DNA of 6,822 nt, from positions 1 to 6,822 of the forward strand of contig CALUWZ010000094.1 of the NCBI GenBank assembly GCA_944324625.1, in the 5' to 3' direction. The position numbers and the translations under genes are program-made. The notes beneath the pieces were generated by a model. It was not told where the DNA came from. It did not search any database and was given only the letters and a program-made list of their open reading frames with translations. Below, piece after piece: positions 1 through 4,231 of this stretch. The DNA comes from an uncultured Mailhella sp. (GTDB lineage Bacteria; Desulfobacterota; Desulfovibrionia; Desulfovibrionales; Desulfovibrionaceae). The first letter of the stretch is position 1. Each line of letters begins with the position of its first letter.

Positions 1-332
1 GGGTACTTGTCCAGTTTTTCATAATCAAGATAAACCCTTACCCCTTTGCCGTTGTATTTGTTGAACAGGCTCATGGCATAACGGCCGTTATCGCAGATTT
101 TCATCCAGCCGTTGCCTATGGTGCAGGGCGTCAAAATCTGTATGGCATCGGGAAGGCACTGCCCTGTTTCACTGATTGCATTATACAGCCCGTGGTCTTC
201 CAAAAACGGAGCTACGCATTGTTTTGCAAGTTCCACCATATATGCGCCGAGCATAATGCCGGGAGCAGGATAACCGTGAAATTTGGCTGCAACTTCTTTA
301 AATTCTTCATGGGTATAAGGACCTAATTTCAT
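1..332 (-). CDS. FmdE-family protein, 3' end beyond window
   Basis: The visible part is 110 codons plus two bases, starting at the ATG whose first base is 332 and running off the left edge. A strong ribosome binding site, AGGGGAG, sits just upstream (336-342). The protein matches the FmdE domain, named after subunit E of molybdenum formylmethanofuran dehydrogenase. An N-terminal FHGYPAPG stretch (residues 18-25) is followed by a helix. Then come CLPDAIQILTPCTIGNG (59-75) and GRYAMSLFNKYNGKGVRV (83-100), the usual central block with its two conserved cysteines, 59 and 70. In many FmdE proteins the first motif reads HGHxCPG; here the second His and the Cys are replaced (HGYPAPG), which may mark a subfamily with different metal binding. 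Free-standing FmdE proteins occur in bacteria that lack methanogenesis and are often near molybdenum genes. Their function is not settled, so no gene symbol is given. It is transcribed divergently from modABC. Confidence 0.85.
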   Translation of the reverse strand, partial: MKLGPYTHEEFKEVAAKFHGYPAPGIMLGAYMVELAKQCVAPFLEDHGLYNAISETGQCLPDAIQILTPCTIGNGWMKICDNGRYAMSLFNKYNGKGVRVYLDYEKLDKY

Positions 333-365
333 AAACTCCCCTTTATAAAAGCATATCTTCTCTCA

Positions 366-394
366 GAAATGGCATGTTTTAACTTTCTTGTCAA
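366..394 (-). promoter_or_regulatory. possible promoter for the FmdE-family gene (weak)
   Basis: On the minus strand a perfect TTGACA lies at 394-389. At 17 bp spacing the -10 position reads CATTTC (371-366), a poor match to TATAAT, and no better hexamer is seen at 15-18 bp. It would leave a leader of about 30 nt before the ATG. A divergent promoter must exist somewhere in 333-460 unless the gene is activator dependent, but this assignment is tentative. Confidence 0.22.
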
Positions 395-423
395 AACAAT
401 TTTAAATTTTATTTTCAAGGTAC

Positions 424-451
424 TTTACAATTTTTTTGTTTTGCATATAGT
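424..451 (+). promoter_or_regulatory. sigma-70-type promoter for the mod operon
   Basis: TTTACA (424-429) and TATAGT (446-451) are separated by 16 bp and each match the sigma-70 consensus at five of six positions. A run of nearly pure A/T at 398-416 lies where an UP element would sit. The predicted transcription start is near 457-459. This coincides with the left strand of the proposed outermost helix of the leader RNA (458-464), so promoter and riboswitch calls support each other. I see no inverted repeat like the ModE operator around it. Confidence 0.55.
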
Positions 452-457
452 AATAAC

Positions 458-579
458 TGTTTTCAAGTTTTTTGGGCTACGGCAAAAGCTATGCCCCTAA
501 AACCGACGAGCAATCTCAGGGTATAACCGGAAACAGTTATGCCTCCCATGATATCCGATAAGGACGAGGAAAGAAAACA
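458..579 (+). promoter_or_regulatory. candidate Moco/Tuco-type riboswitch aptamer in the modA leader
   Basis: Several landmarks match, in order, the E. coli moaA leader (the type member of the Moco RNA family) as I remember it. ATGCCCCTAAA (491-501) compares with AUGCUCGUAAA. CAGGG (517-521) leads into a hairpin that returns as GCCTCCC (541-547), as in the moaA leader. GGAAA (568-572) is followed immediately by the right strand of an outer helix. Pairings seen here: outer helix 458-464 with 573-579 (7 bp), TGGG 473-476 with CCCA 545-548, and hairpin 520-527 with 536-543 (8 bp including one G-U, loop 528-535). A further small hairpin TCC/GGA (554-556 with 562-564) is extra relative to the moaA leader. 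Moco-family RNAs are known upstream of cofactor synthesis, molybdate transport and molybdoenzyme genes, so this position fits. The helix layout between 477 and 516 is not resolved, and I cannot tell a Moco from a tungsten cofactor (Tuco) version. Confidence 0.62.
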
Positions 580-587
580 CTTCTTGC

Positions 588-644
588 TTTCATACCTTTT
601 GGCATGTCGTGGAAAAGTTAAACACCAAGGAGAAAGGTATGAAA
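588..644 (+). promoter_or_regulatory. hairpin sequestering the modA start codon (possible riboswitch expression platform)
   Basis: Bases 588-599 are perfectly complementary to 633-644, and 600 adds a G-U pair with 632, giving a 13-bp helix with a 31-nt loop. The modA ATG (639-641) lies in the middle of the right strand, and the Shine-Dalgarno AAGGAG (627-632) abuts its base. Forming the helix would block initiation. CTTTC (587-591) can alternatively pair with GAAAG (569-573), which is part of the conserved GGAAAG element of the proposed aptamer. This suggests a switch in which cofactor binding frees the 588-600 strand to close the modA start. The pairing is visible directly; the switching logic is inference. 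Confidence 0.5.
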
Positions 645-1373
645 AAAATCCTTCTTGCTTTGCTGTTTTTAACTCTTCCAAGCCACGCTTCTGCAGAAAC
701 GCTCACTGTTTCTGCCGCGGCAAGCTTAAGCAATGCTTTCACAGAGTTAAAAACCGAATTTCTCAAAGAACATAAAGGCCTTGACCTTTATACCAATTTT
801 GCTTCCTCCAACAATCTGCTCAGACAAATGGAACAGGGCGCTCCTGCGGATATTTTTGCGTCCGCCGATCAGGAAACAATGGACAAAGCCGAGGCAGCAG
901 GGCTTATCGAAGAAAAAACACGGGTTAATTTTGTGCAGAATGCTTTGGTGCTGGTCACTCCCAAGGACAGCAGCCGCATACAAAAAATTGAAGATCTGCC
1001 AAAAGCCGAACATCTTGCCATCGGCAGCATTGAAACCGTGCCCGCAGGCCGCTATGCCCAAAGCGTTTTGCAGCAGCTGGGCCTTTGGAACAGCCTGCAG
1101 GACAAATTTGTATACGGCGAACACGTGCGCCAGGTATTGGACTACGTTGCCCGAAGCGAAGCGGACGCAGGCTTTGTCTATATGACGGACGCGTTCATTG
1201 CCAAAGAAAAAGTCAATATCCAAGCCGTACTGCCTTCAAAAGAAAAAATCATTTATCCCATTGCCGTAACCAAAAACAGCCCTAACAAAATCATGGCCGA
1301 ACAATTCCTTGCCTTTGTCCTTTCCGATAAGGGACAGGAAATTTTGGCAAAATACGGCTTCAGCAAACCATAA
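639..1373 (+). CDS. modA: molybdate-binding periplasmic protein ModA
   Basis: This is the solute-binding component of a molybdate ABC importer, 244 residues. The ATG at 639 is chosen because AAGGAG (627-632) is well spaced and the protein then begins directly with a signal peptide: KK, a hydrophobic core (residues 4-13) and a cleavage site after Ala-Ser-Ala 19. The in-frame GTG at 609 would put ten charged residues in front of it. Family landmarks are TVSAAASL (23-30), NFASSNN (53-59), GAPADIFASAD (67-77), VPAGRYA (134-140), HVRQVLDYV (162-170) and AGFVYMTDA (177-185). By analogy with E. coli ModA, the oxyanion would be held by Ser29, Ser56 or Ser57, Ala136, Val163 and Tyr181. The layout is ModA, not the tungstate-specific TupA family, although ModA proteins also bind tungstate. 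It is the first gene of modABC; modB follows after 19 nt. Confidence 0.96.
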   Translation: MKKILLALLFLTLPSHASAETLTVSAAASLSNAFTELKTEFLKEHKGLDLYTNFASSNNLLRQMEQGAPADIFASADQETMDKAEAAGLIEEKTRVNFVQNALVLVTPKDSSRIQKIEDLPKAEHLAIGSIETVPAGRYAQSVLQQLGLWNSLQDKFVYGEHVRQVLDYVARSEADAGFVYMTDAFIAKEKVNIQAVLPSKEKIIYPIAVTKNSPNKIMAEQFLAFVLSDKGQEILAKYGFSKP

Positions 1374-1392
1374 GCCATACCGCTTTTCAGCC

Positions 1393-2070
1393 ATGAATCA
1401 GGATATTTTTTTTCCGCTTGTGCTTTCATTGAAAGTATCGTTTCTTGCGGTGTGCTGTGCGGGCGTGCCTGCCGTGTGGTTTGCCCACATTATGGCACGG
1501 AAAAAAGGCATGTTTTCTGCCTTCATGGACAGCCTCTGCACTTTGCCCCTTGTCCTGCCTCCCACCGTTTTAGGCTATTTTCTTATTTTGCTGCTCGGCA
1601 AAAAAGGTATTCTCGGTTCATGGCTGAACGCTTACGGCATACAGATCATGTTTACTTGGCAGGGAGCTGTCATTGCCTGCACCGTCGTGATTTTTCCGCT
1701 CATTTACAAGTACAGCCGCGTCGCCTTTTCGCAGGTAGACCAAAAACTGCAGGACAGCGCCGCAACACTGGGAGCTTCGGAATTTAAAATCTTTTTTACC
1801 GTCAGCCTGCCTCTTGCCCTGAAAGGCATTTTTGCGGGAATTATGCTTGCCTTTGCCAGAGGACTCGGCGAATTCGGCGCAACGCTGATGATTGCGGGAA
1901 ACATTCCCTACAAAACCCAAACCCTTGCTCTTGCGATTTACGCATCGTTTCAAAACGGCGACGATGAAAACGCCCTGTTTCTGGTGCTTATAACCTCACT
2001 GCTCTGCATTGCCGTGCTGTGCATTGCCGAATACTGTCTGGAAAAAAAAATGGTATTTAAAAATTTATAA
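1393..2070 (+). CDS. modB: molybdate ABC transporter permease ModB
   Basis: This is the membrane-spanning subunit that forms the molybdate channel in the inner membrane, 225 residues, the usual ModB length. The start MNQDIFFPLVLSLKVS matches the family N-terminus, which places LSLKVS before the first membrane helix. About five hydrophobic segments are visible (roughly 7-31, 46-69, 90-108, 141-165 and 193-215). The cytoplasmic EAA loop, which docks on ModC, is DSAATLGASEFKIFFTVSLP (121-140), followed by the signature ARGLGEFGATLMIAGN (155-170). No convincing Shine-Dalgarno precedes the ATG; the 19 nt after modA are pyrimidine-rich. The only in-frame alternatives are TTG codons at 1309 and 1315 inside modA, also without a good site. 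Translation is therefore probably coupled to modA. Confidence 0.95.
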   Translation: MNQDIFFPLVLSLKVSFLAVCCAGVPAVWFAHIMARKKGMFSAFMDSLCTLPLVLPPTVLGYFLILLLGKKGILGSWLNAYGIQIMFTWQGAVIACTVVIFPLIYKYSRVAFSQVDQKLQDSAATLGASEFKIFFTVSLPLALKGIFAGIMLAFARGLGEFGATLMIAGNIPYKTQTLALAIYASFQNGDDENALFLVLITSLLCIAVLCIAEYCLEKKMVFKNL

Positions 2071-2074
2071 AAAT

Positions 2075-2812
2075 ATGCTTACTGTCAGAATACAAAAACA
2101 ATTCCGTTCGTCCGTTTCCGATTTTTTTCTGAATACGGATTTTACCCTGCGCAAAGAAGACGGCACAGCAGTCTTTTTCGGCGCGTCAGGCTCGGGAAAA
2201 ACACTGACTTTTCAAGGCATATCCGGCTTGTACAAACCCGACCGCGCCTTTATCAAATTCCGAAACACCCTGTTTTGCGATACGGAAAAAAATATTTTCC
2301 TGCCGGCACAGCAGCGGAAAATCAGTTATGTTTTTCAGGATTATGCCCTTTTTCCGCATTTGACTGTCCTGCAAAACGTCGCCTATGCCAAATCGGGGCT
2401 TTGGGTCAAATTCCTTTCCAAAAGCATTAAAGAAGAATGTTTGGAACTTTTAAAACAATTTCGGATCGAAAACCTGAAAAATCATTATCCTTCCCAGCTT
2501 TCGGGCGGACAAAAACAGCGTGCAGCCCTTGCCCGGGCAATCCTTGCAAAATCCGAACTTCTGTTTTTGGACGAACCGTTTTCCGCCCTTGATCCCCTGC
2601 TTCGGGAAACCATGCGCAGAGAACTTCTGGCCAACCTCCAAAAAACAGCCATTCCTGCCGTACTCATCACCCATGATCCCGAAGATGTTCTGTTTTTTGC
2701 CGATACGCTCATTATTTTTAAAGACGGCACGACCCAAAAAATAGAACATGTCAAAAAACAGGGACTTACAGAACAAACCATTAAACCGTTTCTGCTTGAT
2801 TTGCTGAAGTGA
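2075..2812 (+). CDS. modC: molybdate ABC transporter ATPase ModC, short form without TOBE domain
   Basis: This is the ATP-hydrolysing subunit of the molybdate importer, 245 residues. All nucleotide-binding motifs are present: Walker A GASGSGKT (36-43), Q-loop YVFQDY (85-90), signature LSGGQKQR (142-149), Walker B LLFLDEP (162-168) and the switch histidine in VLITHD (196-201). The protein ends about 45 residues after that histidine. E. coli ModC, about 350 residues, continues into a molybdate-binding TOBE (Mop-like) domain that is missing here. The gene ends in a clean stop and a terminator follows, so this looks like a natural short form rather than a frameshift. The start at 2075 is 4 nt after the modB stop. 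The stretch before it is A/T-only with no Shine-Dalgarno, implying coupling to modB. The longer frame opening at 2009 would lie inside modB and is not preferred. Confidence 0.93.
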   Translation: MLTVRIQKQFRSSVSDFFLNTDFTLRKEDGTAVFFGASGSGKTLTFQGISGLYKPDRAFIKFRNTLFCDTEKNIFLPAQQRKISYVFQDYALFPHLTVLQNVAYAKSGLWVKFLSKSIKEECLELLKQFRIENLKNHYPSQLSGGQKQRAALARAILAKSELLFLDEPFSALDPLLRETMRRELLANLQKTAIPAVLITHDPEDVLFFADTLIIFKDGTTQKIEHVKKQGLTEQTIKPFLLDLLK

Positions 2813-2828
2813 CGCAGACAGTTCTGCA

Positions 2829-2860
2829 AAAAAAATCCTCCCTAAGCGGAGGATTTTTTT
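2829..2860. terminator. bidirectional intrinsic terminator between convergent operons
   Basis: A TCCTCC/GGAGGA stem (2836-2841 with 2848-2853) encloses a 6-nt loop. It is flanked by A7 on the left (2829-2835) and T7 on the right (2854-2860), which extend the stem to 13 bp. Read on the plus strand it ends modABC 16 nt after the modC stop. Read on the minus strand it ends the oxidoreductase operon, about 30 nt past the last stop at 2893. The GC core followed by a U-tract in both directions is a textbook shared terminator. Confidence 0.93.
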
Positions 2861-2892
2861 ATACATTGTCAAAAGTTCAATAATTCGGCACA

Positions 2893-3660
2893 TTAATACG
2901 GCATGCCTATTCTTGTTGCTGTATGCAGCGTATCGGCAAAAAAAGTCATGCGGCACAAAATCACGCCTGCAAGAACCAAAAGTCCCATAACTATGCAGCG
3001 CCTGCCTATAAGTGACATGACAAGAGCAAGCACAAGACAGGCAATACCGCCCCAAAACGGCACGGAAGAAAGCCACAGGGCTGCAGTTTCCTGACTGAGC
3101 ACATCGCCGCCCTTCCAGACAAAAGGCAGAGCCGCAAGCAAAATGACCAAAATGACCAATAAAAACGTACGCATTTTGCTGACGCCGTTTTCTTCTGCCA
3201 TTTGTGTCAGGGAAGTACCGAGACAGAGCGCACTCAAAGCAAAAATGCACATTGGCACGGCATTGCTGATTACAGGCATGGAAACAGGAGCATACGTCAG
3301 CCCCTGAATGACAATGCCCGCAATGCCGAACACCGCGGCGGCAAATACAAACAGCTTGCTGCGTCTGAATATATTAATCAAAGCAAAAAATGCAAAAATC
3401 CCAAACACCAGCCCTTCACGGCTGAGCCATGAATTGGAAAGGTTCACAAGCGCAGTCATGGCGCGCTTGGGATCTCCGAGATGAAAAAGAGATGCCAAAA
3501 GCCCGAGAGAAGCCAAAACAAACACAGTCAGCCATTCTCTTCTGAAACTGAACAAGCCTATGCATTCGGTTCTGGTTTCGCGCCATGCAGCCACAAGGGA
3601 AATCCCCACAGCCGCTTGGGTAAGAGCGGTAAAAAATACTAAAGGAAATTCGTAATTCAT
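2893..3660 (-). CDS. DmsC-type membrane anchor subunit of molybdopterin oxidoreductase
   Basis: This 255-residue integral membrane protein has about eight hydrophobic segments, the usual number for DmsC-type anchors. The N-terminus EFPLVFFTALTQAAVG (4-19) and the motif ASLFHLGDPKRAMTAL (56-71), followed by SREG (80-83), are hallmarks of the DMSO reductase anchor family rather than of NrfD/PsrC. In that family the anchor oxidises menaquinol and passes electrons to the ferredoxin subunit. The start is 3 nt after the stop of the ferredoxin gene, and AGGGGG at the end of that gene serves as ribosome binding site. It is the last gene of its operon, with the terminator just downstream. The gene symbol is withheld because the enzyme's substrate is uncertain. 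Confidence 0.9.
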   Translation of the reverse strand: MNYEFPLVFFTALTQAAVGISLVAAWRETRTECIGLFSFRREWLTVFVLASLGLLASLFHLGDPKRAMTALVNLSNSWLSREGLVFGIFAFFALINIFRRSKLFVFAAAVFGIAGIVIQGLTYAPVSMPVISNAVPMCIFALSALCLGTSLTQMAEENGVSKMRTFLLVILVILLAALPFVWKGGDVLSQETAALWLSSVPFWGGIACLVLALVMSLIGRRCIVMGLLVLAGVILCRMTFFADTLHTATRIGMPY

Positions 3661-3663
3661 TGT

Positions 3664-4221
3664 TTACCCCCTTACAATACGCGGTTTTTTGGGAAGAATA
3701 AATCTTGTGGAAGGATTAAGACGCTTCATGGCAGGGTAACCGGCAGGATATTGTTCGTATTTGCTTTCGTCAATTTCGTTCAAATCCACAAGAGTCAGAG
3801 CCTGAGTCGGACAGGCCTGCACACAGGCAGGCAAAAGCCCAGCATCAATGCGTTCATAGCACATGCTGCATTTTTCCGCATGTTTTTCCTGACTGTTGAA
3901 ACGGGGAGCGCCGTAAGGGCAGGAACGTATACAGTTGGTACAGCCGATACAGGTTTCCTGATGATGAACCACTATGCCGTCTTCGCGTTTTTCATAAGAA
4001 GCCGTCGGACAGGCTTCAAGGCAGGCAGGTCTGTCGCAGTGATTGCAGGCAAGAGACAAAAAGGCACGTTCACGGTGCGGATAAATGGCTTCGTCAAGGG
4101 GATAAACCTGACGCCAAACCATATCAGGGGCAAGCTGATTGAAATTCTTGCATGCCATGGCACAGCCGCGGCAGCCTATGCACCTGTCCATATCAACCAA
4201 AAAAGCATATCGTTTACTCAT
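3664..4221 (-). CDS. four-cluster [4Fe-4S] ferredoxin subunit (DmsB-like)
   Basis: This 185-residue electron-transfer subunit has sixteen cysteines in four groups: 14/17/20/24, 59/62/67/71, 91/94/97/101 and 118/121/133/137. The fourth group has the characteristic 11-residue spread between its second and third cysteine. This arrangement is shared by DmsB, PhsB, PsrB and NrfC, which carry four [4Fe-4S] clusters linking the membrane anchor to the catalytic subunit. It has no signal peptide, as expected for a partner that rides through Tat bound to the catalytic subunit. The ATG lies 10 nt after the catalytic gene's stop, with AGGAGGT overlapping that stop as the ribosome binding site. At this level the sequence does not separate DMSO, thiosulfate, polysulfide or arsenate type enzymes. 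Confidence 0.95.
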   Translation of the reverse strand: MSKRYAFLVDMDRCIGCRGCAMACKNFNQLAPDMVWRQVYPLDEAIYPHRERAFLSLACNHCDRPACLEACPTASYEKREDGIVVHHQETCIGCTNCIRSCPYGAPRFNSQEKHAEKCSMCYERIDAGLLPACVQACPTQALTLVDLNEIDESKYEQYPAGYPAMKRLNPSTRFILPKKPRIVRG

Positions 4222-4231
4222 GCCCTACCTC

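Noticed and set aside
474..496. GGGC/GCCC hairpin with an AAAA loop as a stand-alone terminator or regulator
   Set aside because: The stem is interrupted and not followed by a T-run; its left strand competes with the proposed TGGG/CCCA helix, so it is treated as part of, or an alternative fold of, the leader.
609..638. GTG start extending modA by ten residues
   Set aside because: It would add a charged stretch ahead of a normal signal peptide, whereas the ATG at 639 has a well-spaced AAGGAG.
333..638. ModE-type operator (inverted TATATA-containing repeat)
   Set aside because: I searched the intergenic region by eye and found no paired half-sites of that kind; TATAG at 446-450 is single and fits a -10 element.
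463..681. 72-codon minus-strand frame across the modA leader
   Set aside because: It lies antisense to the structured leader and the modA signal peptide, has no ribosome binding site or recognisable domain, and is best explained by chance.
2450..3250. Long minus-strand frame of 266 codons spanning modC and the DmsC-like gene
   Set aside because: It reads through the terminator and is a shadow of modC and of the membrane anchor in another frame; the translation has no family features.
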